From contig NZ_JAINVV010000004.1 in NCBI RefSeq assembly GCF_019880585.1, positions 868,001 to 932,000 on the forward strand: a stretch of DNA of 64,000 bases. The letters are read 5' to 3'. Position numbers and translations under genes: made by a program. Below, one piece after another: positions 38,729 to 47,598 of this stretch (its first letter is position 1; every line of letters begins with the position of its first letter). The notes beneath the pieces are model-generated. The model ran no database searches and had not been told where the DNA came from. It saw only the letters and a list, made by a program, of their open reading frames with translations. Origin of the DNA: Sphingomonas colocasiae (GTDB taxonomy: Bacteria > Pseudomonadota > Alphaproteobacteria > Sphingomonadales > Sphingomonadaceae).

Positions 38729-39706
38729 TCAGATCTCGAAACTGACCATCTTGGCCATGATGGCGCTGCCGATTCCCATCCATGTCAGGCCGCCGAGGCC
38801 GGCGATGATCAGCCGCTGGTCGGTGAAGAACTGGCCCATATAGCCCGGGCTCTGCACATAGATCAGCGCGAAGACGAGGAAGGGCAGCGATCCGACGATA
38901 TAGGCGGATGCCTTGGATTCGGACGACATCGCCTTGATCTTCAATTTCATCTGCGCGCGCTTGCGCAGCACGTCGGCCAGATTCGACAGGGTTTCGGCCA
39001 GGTTGCCGCCCGTTTCGCGCTGGATCGCCAGAGTGATCACGAAGAACTGGAACTCGGGCGTGTTGAGCTTGTCGGCCACGTCCTGAAGCGCCGCTTCCAT
39101 GGTTCGGCCGATACGGATCTTGTCGGCGACCGTGCTGAACTCTTCACCCACCGGGCCCGGGATTTCCTTGGCGACGACGTTCAGGGTCTCAGAGATCGGC
39201 AGACCGGCACGAAGGCCGCGTACGAGCAGCTCGATCGCATCGGGGAAGCGTGCCGTGAACGCGTTGATGCGCTTCTTGATGAGATAGCTGATCGTCATAT
39301 GCGGAATCGCCAGACCCAGCATGACACCGATCAGGACCGACAAGGCCCAGGGCAAGCCCTGCAGCATCGCCAGCATCGCCGTGCCGATCGCCAGGCCCAG
39401 GGACGCGACACCATATTGGCCCAGCGTCCAGGCCTTGCCCGTCCGTCCGATGCGCTGTTTCAGCAATGCGGGATTGGGCAGGATCTGCGAGGCGACGCTG
39501 TCCATCTTCGTCGTCTGGCGGGCGGAAATCGCCTTGCGCATCTGCGCTTCGATCGATGCGGACGCCGAACTGGCATGGCGGTCCTTCGCCGAGGACAATC
39601 GCCGCGACAGCGCCTTGCTGGTCGACGGCCCCGAAAATGCCACGAACACCAGCAGCAGCGCGGCAAGCGCACCCACCGTCATCATGATCATCGGCATTAT
39701 CGGCAT
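38729..39706 (-). CDS. tadB: Tad pilus inner-membrane protein TadB (type II secretion F family)
   Basis: TadB partners TadC in the inner membrane platform. The 325 residues contain helices near 5-22, 98-140 and 270-320. The T2SSF signature is FPDAIELLVRGLRAGLPISE and VVAKEIPGPVGEEFSTVADK, followed by TPEFQFFVITLAIQRETGGN (the QRETGGN motif). AAGGAA lies about 8 bases before the ATG. Upstream is cpaE, only 53 bases away; the ATPase gene cpaF that normally sits here is missing. Confidence 0.93.
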   Translation of the reverse strand: MPIMPMIMMTVGALAALLLVFVAFSGPSTSKALSRRLSSAKDRHASSASASIEAQMRKAISARQTTKMDSVASQILPNPALLKQRIGRTGKAWTLGQYGVASLGLAIGTAMLAMLQGLPWALSVLIGVMLGLAIPHMTISYLIKKRINAFTARFPDAIELLVRGLRAGLPISETLNVVAKEIPGPVGEEFSTVADKIRIGRTMEAALQDVADKLNTPEFQFFVITLAIQRETGGNLAETLSNLADVLRKRAQMKLKIKAMSSESKASAYIVGSLPFLVFALIYVQSPGYMGQFFTDQRLIIAGLGGLTWMGIGSAIMAKMVSFEI

Positions 39707-39759
39707 CAGCCCGTTCCTTCAATCGCGCCGGTCGCCCGGCATTCTCGTGCGGCCCGACT

Positions 39760-41055
39760 TCAAGCGGGGCTCTTCGCCTTCTTGCCCTTGGGGATCAGCG
39801 CCTTGATGTCGCCAAGCTTGCCGAGCAGCGACTTGCCCTTGTCCGCATCGCGGTCTCGCTCGGCGACTTCCTCGACCGTTGCGAGCAGTCGATTGGAAAG
39901 GTCGATCAAAGCCTGGCCCACCTTGGAGCCCTTGCCGGCTTCGGCCATCGGTTTACCGAGCTTCGCTGCCTGAGCGGCGACCTTGATGTCGAGCGGAACG
40001 ATCAGGTCGATCTTGCGTTCGATCGAGCTCTCAAATTCCTTGCGGCTGACTTCCGAGGCGCCTGTGGTCGGCACGCGATTGGCGATGACCAGGACGCGGG
40101 ATTGTGGCGCGTTGCTCTTGAGCCATGACAGGATCCTGATGACGTCGCGCGCCGCAGCCAGCGTCAACTCGGTTACGATCACCGCAGCCTGCACTTCCTG
40201 GAGCAGATGCGGATGCTGGACCAGCATGTTGCGCGGCAGATCGATGACGGTGCATTCGAACGCGGCCCGCAATTCCTCCTGGAGCTGGAAGAATGCCGAT
40301 CCGTCGGTCAGCATCGCCTGGCTGAGCGGGGCCTCGGCGGACAGCACCGAAAGCTTGTCGCTGGCACGCACCAGCGCGCGTTCGATGAAGAGGCCGTCGA
40401 TCCGGCTTGGATTTTCGATCGCGTCGGTCAGCCCGCGGCCGGGCTCGAGATCGAGCGCGAGTGCACCAGTCCCGAAATGGACGTCCAGATCGAGGATCGC
40501 CGTCGAACGATTCGATTTTTCGCCGAACAGCCAGGCAAGCGAGGTCGCGATCGTCGAAGCGCCGACGCCACCGCGTGCACCGATCACCGCGGTCATGACA
40601 TGTGGACGATCAATGCCCGATTCGACATGCTTGGGCGCGCTCAGCGTCGCCTGAGCCTGACCGAAGGCATCACGCAGTTGATCGGGGTTAAGGGGTTTCA
40701 GCAGATAATCTTGGATGCCGCTGGCGATCAGATCGCGGTAAAGACGGACATCGTTGACCTGGCCAGCGGCGATCACGATGGTTCCGGGCTCGCAGACCTC
40801 GGCAAGCGCGTTGATATCGTTGAGCGGGTCGCCCGATTCCGAAAGATCGACGAACAATATATTCGGGCTCGCGGAGACGGAGAGCGACTGGACGGCGTTG
40901 CGCAATCCGCCCTTGTTCACCTTCTCGGGCAGCCAGCCAAGTTCGATCGCGACCGAACGCAGCGTTTCGGCGGTCATCTCGTCGGAGACATAGGCGTTGA
41001 ACGGTTCGCGGAGCGCCGCGCCGCGCGCCGGGTTCCAGGGTGCATTCATGGTCAT
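39760..41055 (-). CDS. cpaE: Tad pilus localisation ATPase-like protein CpaE/TadZ
   Basis: CpaE places the Tad machine at its cellular site. From the ATG at 41055 (GGGAG four bases before) it has 431 residues. The N-terminal half is a pseudo-receiver domain (NILFVDLSESGDPLNDINAL, DYLLKPLNPDQLRDAFGQAQ). The second half is ParA/MinD-like, with GARGGVGASTIATSLAWLFG as a deviant Walker A: the second Lys is replaced by Ala (GGVGAST), as in other CpaE proteins, which suggests weak or no ATPase activity. The C-terminal tail is Lys-rich. Its start overlaps the cpaD stop by four bases. Confidence 0.9.
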   Translation of the reverse strand: MTMNAPWNPARGAALREPFNAYVSDEMTAETLRSVAIELGWLPEKVNKGGLRNAVQSLSVSASPNILFVDLSESGDPLNDINALAEVCEPGTIVIAAGQVNDVRLYRDLIASGIQDYLLKPLNPDQLRDAFGQAQATLSAPKHVESGIDRPHVMTAVIGARGGVGASTIATSLAWLFGEKSNRSTAILDLDVHFGTGALALDLEPGRGLTDAIENPSRIDGLFIERALVRASDKLSVLSAEAPLSQAMLTDGSAFFQLQEELRAAFECTVIDLPRNMLVQHPHLLQEVQAAVIVTELTLAAARDVIRILSWLKSNAPQSRVLVIANRVPTTGASEVSRKEFESSIERKIDLIVPLDIKVAAQAAKLGKPMAEAGKGSKVGQALIDLSNRLLATVEEVAERDRDADKGKSLLGKLGDIKALIPKGKKAKSPA

Positions 41056-41699
41056 CGTGCTCCCTTGCTGCTTTCTTGCTTGAGATCGGCGGCGCCCGTC
41101 GGAGCCTTGTCGCGATATGTCTTGATGGCTTTGCTCGACACGCGCTGGTCGGTGCTGCCGACCTGACCGCGGATAAGATCCTCGGGGTTGGCGACCATGG
41201 CGGCCAGATTGGCGTTGGTCGCGCAACCGAAGTTCGACATCGATGACGCCGCATATTCAGGCTGGGACGAACGGCTCCAGTCGGGACAGCCCCGTACGGA
41301 TGCCGACATGCGGCTGACGACCACCCGGATCATGCCACCTCCGACTTCGCCCGTCGTGACCGGCGCACCGTCATCGAGCAGCAGGCCGTGACGCGCTGCA
41401 ACGGAGGCAACGGCGTCACGACTGGCGGCGCTGCCGTAAGGAGAGGGGTCGTCGATCGAAATACGATCGCCATAACCGACGCGCAACGTATCGAACCAAC
41501 CGGCAAGGCGCTGCGCCTCGCCATCCGCCAGCCCGCCATTTCCGCCTGTGTTCAGGTCAAGCGCATAATCCAGTCGATTGACGATCGGCTGATGGACGGA
41601 CTCCAAGCCCGCGTTACGCGTGCCGCCGCATGCGCCGAGAGTGAGGCCAAGCGCGATAAGGAGGGGGCTGGCCGCCTTGCGTAGGACATTGCTCTTCAT
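41052..41699 (-). CDS. cpaD: Tad pilus lipoprotein CpaD
   Basis: CpaD is a periplasmic or outer-membrane lipoprotein needed to stabilise the CpaC secretin. From the ATG at 41699 (GGGAGGG upstream) it has 215 residues. The signal peptide ends in the lipobox LTLGAC (Cys near 24). The family block VRGCPDWSRSSQPEYAASSMS followed by NFGCATNANLAAMVANPEDL is clear. The open frame extends upstream over the end of cpaC but lacks any signal there. It is translationally coupled to cpaE through a four-base overlap. Confidence 0.92.
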   Translation of the reverse strand: MKSNVLRKAASPLLIALGLTLGACGGTRNAGLESVHQPIVNRLDYALDLNTGGNGGLADGEAQRLAGWFDTLRVGYGDRISIDDPSPYGSAASRDAVASVAARHGLLLDDGAPVTTGEVGGGMIRVVVSRMSASVRGCPDWSRSSQPEYAASSMSNFGCATNANLAAMVANPEDLIRGQVGSTDQRVSSKAIKTYRDKAPTGAADLKQESSKGAR

Positions 41700-41712
41700 G
41701 AAACCCTCCCAA

Positions 41713-43284
41713 TCAATCGAAGCTGAAGCCGGGTTTCGCCGAAGCGTTGCCCTTGGGTTGTGGTGAAGCCTGGGCCTGCGCCACCTTGGGCGTCGGCTGC
41801 TGGGGCAGGTTGCCGGGCAGTCCTTCGCCGGGAAGGGCTGCGCTGGGGCTGGCATCCGGAGAGACGCCTGGCTTGACGGTCTGCGGGGCTCCAGCCGATG
41901 GCAATGGGCGCTTCTGCCCGGTCTTGCCCTCATAGGTTTGGCCGAGCAGGAAACTTTCCGCGTCGTTGGCAGCGCGATAACCGTCGGTCGGCAGCGCGAT
42001 CTGATTGGCCGATACCGGCTTGACCAGATAAGGCGTCACGACGATCACCAGTTCGCTTTCAGCACGGTTCCAGCGCTTGGAGCGGAACAGGGCTCCAAGA
42101 ATTGGAAGGTCTCCCAGGAAGGGCGCCTTCTCCATCGAATTGTTGCTGGAATTGTTCAGCAATCCGCCGATGACGAAACTTTGCCCCGAACCCAGTTCCA
42201 CCGTGGTCTCCGCCCGGCGTGTTGTAATGCCCGGGATTTCGAAGTCGTTCAGCGTGACCGATCCGGCGCTTGAAAGCTGGGACACTTCCGGGCGGACGCG
42301 CATCGAAATGCGGCCATCGGCCAGAACGGTGGGCGTGAAGGACAGGCTGACGCCATATTGTTTGTATTCGACCGAAATCTGACCCAGGGTCGTGCTGATC
42401 GGGATCGGGATTTCGCCACCGGCGAGGAAGCTGGCGGTTTCACCCGAAAGCGCGGTCAGGTTCGGATTGGCAAGCGTGGTCACCAGGCCGTCATTCTCGG
42501 CCAGATCGAGTGCACCAAGCACGTCGAGGCCAAAAAGCTTCCCGGCCGCCGCGAGCGTTGTCGAGCCCTCGATCCCCTTGAAGCTTGCCTTTCCGGTGGT
42601 GGCATCGATCGTCACCGCGTCGGGACGTCCCTGGGCAAGGCCGAACATGAATCCGCCGGTCGGGTCACGCGTCAGCAGGTTGAAGCCGACCTGCTTGCTC
42701 AGTTCGCGGCTGACTTCAGCGATCTTGACCTGAAGGTTGACCTGGAGTGGCGTCGCGGTGCGAAGCCGGCTGATCACCTGGCTGCCACTGCCGACAAATG
42801 CCTGGGCGAGGCGCTCGGCCTCGGCCGCATCGTCAGGGCTGGCGACCGTGCCGGTCAGCAGCATCAGGCCGTTCATCGGAGTCGCCTGGATTTGCGCATC
42901 GGGCATCGCCAGGCGGAGCATCGCATCGATCGAGCCGATATTGGTGCCGACGCGGACATTGGCCGAATAGACGACCTTGCCCGATTTCGACGTGGCATAG
43001 ATGGTCGTTTCGCCCGCGGTCTTGGCAAAGACGTAGAGCTGGGTCGAGGAGCGCACCTGGACGTCGGCGATGTTGTTGTCGGCGACGAAGAGATCGCTCA
43101 TCGGGGCGGAAAGATTGACCAGTGTGCCGCGGCCGATCGAAAGATTGACGGTACTTGCGGGCTGGGACGCGCCGGTCGGCTGCGCCATGAGCGGGGCAGT
43201 GCCCGCGGTTCCCGCTCCCAGGGCGAGGACTGCGGCGAGCGCGGTCCCCAGCGCCTGGCGCTTGGTCGTGTTGAAGATTGACAT
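41713..43284 (-). CDS. cpaC: Tad pilus outer-membrane secretin CpaC
   Basis: CpaC forms the outer-membrane channel for the Flp pilus. From the ATG at 43284 it has 523 residues with a signal peptide (about 1-34, ending PLMAQ). The N-terminal domain (about 45-120) has IGRGTLVNLSAPMSDLFVAD and a BON-like part; the secretin domain has VNLQVKIAEVSRELSKQVGF, ALSGETASFLAGGEIPIP, VLADGRISMRVRPEVSQLS and the end motif PFLGDLPILGALFRSKRW. The tail (about 450-523) is Pro/Ala/Gln rich. The frame remains open upstream over cpaB, where it is only a shadow. cpaB ends one base before its start. Confidence 0.94.
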   Translation of the reverse strand: MSIFNTTKRQALGTALAAVLALGAGTAGTAPLMAQPTGASQPASTVNLSIGRGTLVNLSAPMSDLFVADNNIADVQVRSSTQLYVFAKTAGETTIYATSKSGKVVYSANVRVGTNIGSIDAMLRLAMPDAQIQATPMNGLMLLTGTVASPDDAAEAERLAQAFVGSGSQVISRLRTATPLQVNLQVKIAEVSRELSKQVGFNLLTRDPTGGFMFGLAQGRPDAVTIDATTGKASFKGIEGSTTLAAAGKLFGLDVLGALDLAENDGLVTTLANPNLTALSGETASFLAGGEIPIPISTTLGQISVEYKQYGVSLSFTPTVLADGRISMRVRPEVSQLSSAGSVTLNDFEIPGITTRRAETTVELGSGQSFVIGGLLNNSSNNSMEKAPFLGDLPILGALFRSKRWNRAESELVIVVTPYLVKPVSANQIALPTDGYRAANDAESFLLGQTYEGKTGQKRPLPSAGAPQTVKPGVSPDASPSAALPGEGLPGNLPQQPTPKVAQAQASPQPKGNASAKPGFSFD

Positions 43285-43285
43285 C

Positions 43286-44293
43286 TTATTTCCCCCCCAC
43301 CGGGACTTCAGTGACAGTGTTGCCGCGCGCCACACGGACGACAGGGCCGCGCGGCGTGTAGATCGCCACGGGTGCGCCGCCCTGCGAAGGTGCCGGTGCC
43401 GTGGCGCCGCCGCGCTGCGCGACGGGCAGCGAGCGGCGCTGGAAGCGCGAGACATCCGCGCCTGTGACGAAAGTCGTGTCGGTGTCGATCGGGCGCGAAG
43501 CGATGGCGAGCAGCATCTGCTTCTCGGCCTTCGGATCGCCGTTCTCGGGTACCGTGACCTCGCCGGCGGCGATGGCGCGTTCGAGTTCGGCTGTGTTGTC
43601 GGCGATCGAGCGCAGCGACAGCGAGAGCTGGCCGATGGTCTGCGCGACCGCGATCTTCTCGGCGATGCGCGGCGTCGCTTCGAGCGTGACCGTCGAGAAG
43701 GTCTTGACCTCGGTCTGACCCTCGTCATTGGTATTGGTGGTGCGCTGGTCGGTTGCGAGCACACGCAGATTGCGGATGATGGTTTCCGACGTCTTGAGCG
43801 CGGGGCCGTCGCTGCCGGGAACTTCCTGCGTTAGCACCAGATCGACCCGGTCACCGGGAAAGACAAAGCCCGCCACGCTGGTTGCGGCGCCGACCGAAAC
43901 GGTCACGGCGCGCATGCCCGGGCCAAGCGCTGCGGCAAGGAACCCGCGATCGCCGGGCTTGACGAGCGCACCCTGGGTGATCGGCTGGCCGGCGGTGATG
44001 GCATAACGGACCACTGTGCCCGAAAGCGTCGCCGGATCGGCCTCGCCCTTCAGATAATAGGCGCTCTGGATCAGGTCCTTGGGCCAGGGCTGGAATCGGA
44101 AGCTGTCCGGTTCGATGATGGTGCCGATGGGCATGGCGCGCGTCGCGACCAGGACCTCCGGACCCATCGGCACCGTTGGTGCGGCCGCCGCGCTCGGCGC
44201 CGATGCGCCCGAGAACATGCTCTTTGCCATGAAGGCCGTCACCGCTGCGATAAGCAGCGCGCCAACCAGCAATGCGATCTTCCTAACGTCCAT
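43286..44293 (-). CDS. cpaB: Tad pilus assembly protein CpaB
   Basis: CpaB (RcpC family) is a periplasmic, inner-membrane-anchored protein that helps the secretin and pilus mature. From the ATG at 44293 it has 335 residues with an N-terminal hydrophobic anchor (about 5-25). The SAF domain is visible as VLVATRAMPIGTIIEPDSFR and VVRYAITAGQPITQGALV. RcpC features are FVFPGDRVDLVLTQEV and ILVLAT-type segments near 185. AGGAGG lies 11 bases before the ATG. It follows cpaA on the same strand. Confidence 0.92.
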   Translation of the reverse strand: MDVRKIALLVGALLIAAVTAFMAKSMFSGASAPSAAAAPTVPMGPEVLVATRAMPIGTIIEPDSFRFQPWPKDLIQSAYYLKGEADPATLSGTVVRYAITAGQPITQGALVKPGDRGFLAAALGPGMRAVTVSVGAATSVAGFVFPGDRVDLVLTQEVPGSDGPALKTSETIIRNLRVLATDQRTTNTNDEGQTEVKTFSTVTLEATPRIAEKIAVAQTIGQLSLSLRSIADNTAELERAIAAGEVTVPENGDPKAEKQMLLAIASRPIDTDTTFVTGADVSRFQRRSLPVAQRGGATAPAPSQGGAPVAIYTPRGPVVRVARGNTVTEVPVGGK

Positions 44294-44342
44294 GACGACT
44301 CTCGCCTCCTGAGCCGGCCCCCCAAAGGCCCGCGATGTTTCA

Positions 44343-44816
44343 TCAAGCAAATTGGTTAAAATAGTGTTCGGACATCACCCAAAGCCCGCCGATGGCAATG
44401 GCAACGCCATAGGGGACTTCGATTTGTCCGTTTAATTTCCGTATCTTATGGAAAATAAGCGCGATCAGCGTGATGACGCCGCCTGCGATCGCCATGATAA
44501 ACAGCATGTTGAACAGCGGCACGATCGGCAGCCACAGCGCAAGTGCGGCGAGCAGTTTGACGTCGCCGCCGCCCATCATGCCGATCGCGTAGACGCCGGC
44601 GAAAAGCGCGAAAACGCCGATCGCGATGCCGATCTGGATGGCGACGTCGGGCCACAGCGCATAATTCGCGGTCCACCAGTAAAAGGGGGCGAGCAACGCG
44701 ATGGCAGCGACGGTCCAGTGCTCGATCGTCCGTCCCTTCAGGTCGGTGAATACCGCCACGAGCAACAGACAGCCGAGCGCCGCCACTAGAACATGTGCTA
44801 AAATTCCCCCAGTCAT
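44343..44816 (-). CDS. cpaA: prepilin peptidase CpaA/TadV
   Basis: CpaA is a small A24 aspartic prepilin peptidase that cleaves Flp prepilin leaders at the inner membrane. The 157 residues form about five or six membrane helices. The two catalytic Asp are seen as FTDLKGRTI near 23-31 and the GxGD-type motif MMGGGDVKLL near 79-88. It lacks the N-terminal methylase domain of PilD, as expected for the Tad type. It is the first gene of the cluster. The next gene upstream is a divergent hydrolase gene starting only 20 bases away, so no flp pilin gene lies here. Confidence 0.92.
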   Translation of the reverse strand: MTGGILAHVLVAALGCLLLVAVFTDLKGRTIEHWTVAAIALLAPFYWWTANYALWPDVAIQIGIAIGVFALFAGVYAIGMMGGGDVKLLAALALWLPIVPLFNMLFIMAIAGGVITLIALIFHKIRKLNGQIEVPYGVAIAIGGLWVMSEHYFNQFA

Positions 44817-44835
44817 CCAGCGAGGTCTAGACGCT

Positions 44836-45831
44836 ATGCCTTACGAAACCGTAACCAAGGACATGGCTGATGCATCAGGAGAATTTCCGGCAACCCTTCG
44901 CCGGTCCATCCCGCGCGGCGCGACCGTGCGCAACGAAGCGGTTGCGGATGGCTGGCCGCTGCGCGTCTTCGACTGGCCGGCCGATATCATGCCGGCGCGC
45001 GGCACTTTGCTGTTCCAGGGCGGGCGCGGCGACATATTGGAGAAGTATCTCGAATCTTTCGCGTATTGGCATGGCCGCGGCTGGCGGGTCACCAGTTTCG
45101 ACTGGCGTGGGCAGGGGGGCTCCGGCCGTCTGAGCGCCAACCCGAATGTCGGTCATGCCGATGATTTCGCGCCCTGGATCGACGATCTGGCGGATCGTTT
45201 CACGGTGCTGCGGGCATCGACGCCCGGGCCGCATGTGATCGTCGCGCATTCGATGGGCGGTCATCTCGTGATGCGCGCGCTTCAGGAGCGGCGCGTGGCG
45301 CCGGATGCCGTGGTGCTGGTAGCGCCGATGCTGGGGTTGCAGAGCGCCCCATTCACGCCGGCGATGGCGGAGAGGGTCGCGCGTTTCATGACGCGGATCG
45401 GCGATCCCGCGCGTGCGGCGTGGAAGAACAACGAACGCCCGGCGCCGCCGGGCGCTTCGCGCCGCGCGTTCCTGACGCATTCGAACGAGCGCTATGACGA
45501 CGAATTGTGGTGGAAGGCGCAGCAACCAGAGCTTGCGCTTGGGCCGCCAAGCTGGAAATGGCTGGCCGTGGCCTATCGCTCGACTCTCGACTCCTTCCTG
45601 CCCGGTCGCCTGGAGGCGGTGGAAACGCCGCTGCTGCTGCTGTGCGCCGATCGCGACAAGCTGGTGCGGCCGGCGGCGATCCATGAGGCGGCGCGCCGGC
45701 TGCCCCATGCGGAACTGCTGCGCTTCGGCGACGAGTCCGCGCACGAGATATTGCGGGAAGTCGATCCTGTTCGGAACCGGGCGCTCACCGCGATCGACGC
45801 ATTCCTGGACCGGAACGCCCCGGCCGGCTGA
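44836..45831 (+). CDS. alpha/beta hydrolase, monoacylglycerol lipase-like
   Basis: From the ATG at 44836 the protein has 331 residues. The fold markers are LLFQGGRGDILEKYLE, SFDWRGQGGSGR (oxyanion region), VIVAHSMGGHLVMRA with the nucleophilic Ser, the Asp in LLLCADRDKLV, and ESAHEIL with the His. This serine aminopeptidase S33/lysophospholipase type cleaves acylglycerols or lysophospholipids in many bacteria; the real substrate is unknown. It is divergent from cpaA. Its TGA overlaps the ATG of the next gene (TGATG), so the two are coupled, though the link between the functions is not clear. Confidence 0.88.
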   Translation: MPYETVTKDMADASGEFPATLRRSIPRGATVRNEAVADGWPLRVFDWPADIMPARGTLLFQGGRGDILEKYLESFAYWHGRGWRVTSFDWRGQGGSGRLSANPNVGHADDFAPWIDDLADRFTVLRASTPGPHVIVAHSMGGHLVMRALQERRVAPDAVVLVAPMLGLQSAPFTPAMAERVARFMTRIGDPARAAWKNNERPAPPGASRRAFLTHSNERYDDELWWKAQQPELALGPPSWKWLAVAYRSTLDSFLPGRLEAVETPLLLLCADRDKLVRPAAIHEAARRLPHAELLRFGDESAHEILREVDPVRNRALTAIDAFLDRNAPAG

Positions 45832-46904
45832 TGCGCTACGACATCGCGATCGTCGGCGCCGGCATTGCGGGTGCAAGCCTGGCTGCCGAACTGGCGGCGC
45901 ACGCATCGGTCGTGATGCTGGAGACCGAGGACAGCCCCGGCTATCATGCCACCGGCCGTTCCGCCGCCTTCTGGAGCGAAACCTATGGCGGCCCGGCGAT
46001 CCAGCCTTTGACCACGGCGTCGGGCGCGGCATTGCGGAATGGCGGTTTTCTCGATCCGATGGGCGCGCTGCATATCGGTCGCGCTTCGGACCGTGCCGCC
46101 TTCGACGGACTGCATGAAGCCTTCGCGGCGAGCGACGTGGTGTTGACGCCCGTCGATCCGGCAGCCCATGTCCCCGGTCTCAGGCCGGAATGGACGCTGG
46201 GCATGTTCGAGCCGAGCTGCGCCTATATCGATGTCGGCGCGCTCCATGCCGATTTCCTGACGCGGGCACGCAGGCAAGGCGCCGACCTACGGACCAGGGC
46301 GGCGCTTCGCTCGGCCGCGCGCGATATGGCGGGATGGATCATCGACAGCGCGGCGGGGCCGGTCCGCGCGGATATATTGGTCGACGCGGCGGGCGCATGG
46401 GCGGATCCCGTCGCGCAAATGACGGGCGTCCGGCCACTCGGCATCAGGCCCTTCCGCCGGACCGTGGCGCAGATCCGCACGACTCCGGCACGACCCGATG
46501 CGCTGCCGATCGTGATCGACATCGGCGGCGGCTTCTATTTCAAGCCGGAGGCGGGTGGGCGGCTCTGGCTGACGCCGCACGACGAAAGCCCCACCGATCC
46601 TTGCGACGCGGCACCCGAGGAGATCGATGTCGCGACCGCGATCGACCGGTTCGAGCGGGCCGTCGACTGGCGCGTCGATGCGGTCGAGCGGAAATGGGCG
46701 GGGCTGCGCAGTTTCGCGCCCGATCGGCGGCCCGTCTATGGCTTCGATCGGGCAATGCCCGGCTTCTTCTGGTGTGCCGGGCAGGGCGGCTTCGGCATCC
46801 AGACCGCACCGGCGGCGGCCAGGCTGGGAGCGGCGCTTATCCTGGGGCATTCGCCCGATCCGGGCATCGATCCGGCGCTCTATGATCCGGCACGGTTCGA
46901 ATAG
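45831..46904 (+). CDS. FAD-dependent oxidoreductase, DAO family
   Basis: The protein has 357 residues. The FAD-binding Rossmann motif is at the very N-terminus (VGAGIAGASLAAELA, GxGxxG), followed by ETEDSPGYHATGRSAAFWSE, typical of D-amino-acid/glycerol-3-phosphate oxidase-like enzymes. DILVDAAGAWADPVAQM and the C-terminal PGFFWCAGQGGFGIQTAP complete the DAO fold. It probably oxidises an amine or hydroxy acid; the substrate cannot be read. The start overlaps the stop of the upstream hydrolase gene by one base. Confidence 0.88.
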   Translation: MRYDIAIVGAGIAGASLAAELAAHASVVMLETEDSPGYHATGRSAAFWSETYGGPAIQPLTTASGAALRNGGFLDPMGALHIGRASDRAAFDGLHEAFAASDVVLTPVDPAAHVPGLRPEWTLGMFEPSCAYIDVGALHADFLTRARRQGADLRTRAALRSAARDMAGWIIDSAAGPVRADILVDAAGAWADPVAQMTGVRPLGIRPFRRTVAQIRTTPARPDALPIVIDIGGGFYFKPEAGGRLWLTPHDESPTDPCDAAPEEIDVATAIDRFERAVDWRVDAVERKWAGLRSFAPDRRPVYGFDRAMPGFFWCAGQGGFGIQTAPAAARLGAALILGHSPDPGIDPALYDPARFE

Positions 46905-46966
46905 GCTTGGCAGATACGTCGCGCGCGCTAGTCTCGCTTGATCGAGATCAACAAGGAATCGGATCC

Positions 46967-47143
46967 ATGGCGCACAAGTTCGTGATCGAGAAGAACAAGG
47001 CCGGCGAGTTCGTGGCCAAGTTCAAGTACAACAGCGAGATCATGTTCTGGACCGAAGGCTATTCGAGCAAGGCCAGCGCCAAGGAAGCGATCGAGTCGCT
47101 CAAGAAGAACGGCCCCGGCGCGGAAGTCGAAGACGCGAGCTGA
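46967..47143 (+). CDS. YegP/DUF1508 family protein
   Basis: A 58-residue protein starting MAHKFVIEKNKAGEFVAKFK, with FWTEGYSSKASAKEAIESLK. This is one unit of the DUF1508 fold (one domain; E. coli YegP has two), a small protein of unknown function that is widespread in bacteria. AAGGA lies about 11 bases before the ATG at 46967; the frame extends further upstream without conserved sequence. It is convergent with rnhA, with a five-base gap between the stop codons. Confidence 0.9.
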   Translation: MAHKFVIEKNKAGEFVAKFKYNSEIMFWTEGYSSKASAKEAIESLKKNGPGAEVEDAS

Positions 47144-47148
47144 GCTCT

Positions 47149-47598
47149 TCAGCCGCGCGGCTGGGCGAGCGCGGCGTCGCTCGCCAGCCGGTCCGCGCGT
47201 TCATTGTCGGGGTGACCGGCATGGCCCTTCACCCATAGCCATTCCACGCGATGCGGCTTGATCGCCGCGAGCAGCTCCTGCCATAGCTCGGCATTCTTGA
47301 CGGGCTTGCGATCGGCGGTCTTCCAGCCATTCTTCTGCCAGCCGAAGATCCAGCGGGTGATCCCGTCCTTCACATAGTTGCTGTCGGTCGAAAGCGTCAC
47401 GCGGCAGGGGCGCTTCAGCGCTTCGAGCGCCTTGATCGCGGCCATCAATTCCATGCGGTTGTTCGTCGTATGCGGCTCGCCGCCCGACAATAGCTTTTCA
47501 TGGCTGCCCATCCGGATCACCGCGCCCCAGCCGCCGCGCCCGGGATTTCCCTTGCACGCACCGTCGGTCGCGATCTCGACATGGTCCAGCTCGCTCAT
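47149..47598 (-). CDS. rnhA: ribonuclease HI
   Basis: RNase HI cuts RNA in RNA-DNA hybrids, clearing R-loops and primers. From the ATG at 47598 it has 149 residues. The four catalytic carboxylates are in place: Asp in [12 protein letters not shown] near 11, Glu in [12 protein letters not shown] near 49, Asp in STDSNYV near 72, and Asp in DNERADRLA near 136, with the KGHAGH His nearby. Its ATG overlaps the thrB stop in ATGA. thrB-rnhA adjacency is a common alphaproteobacterial arrangement. Confidence 0.96.
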   Translation of the reverse strand: MSELDHVEIATDGACKGNPGRGGWGAVIRMGSHEKLLSGGEPHTTNNRMELMAAIKALEALKRPCRVTLSTDSNYVKDGITRWIFGWQKNGWKTADRKPVKNAELWQELLAAIKPHRVEWLWVKGHAGHPDNERADRLASDAALAQPRG

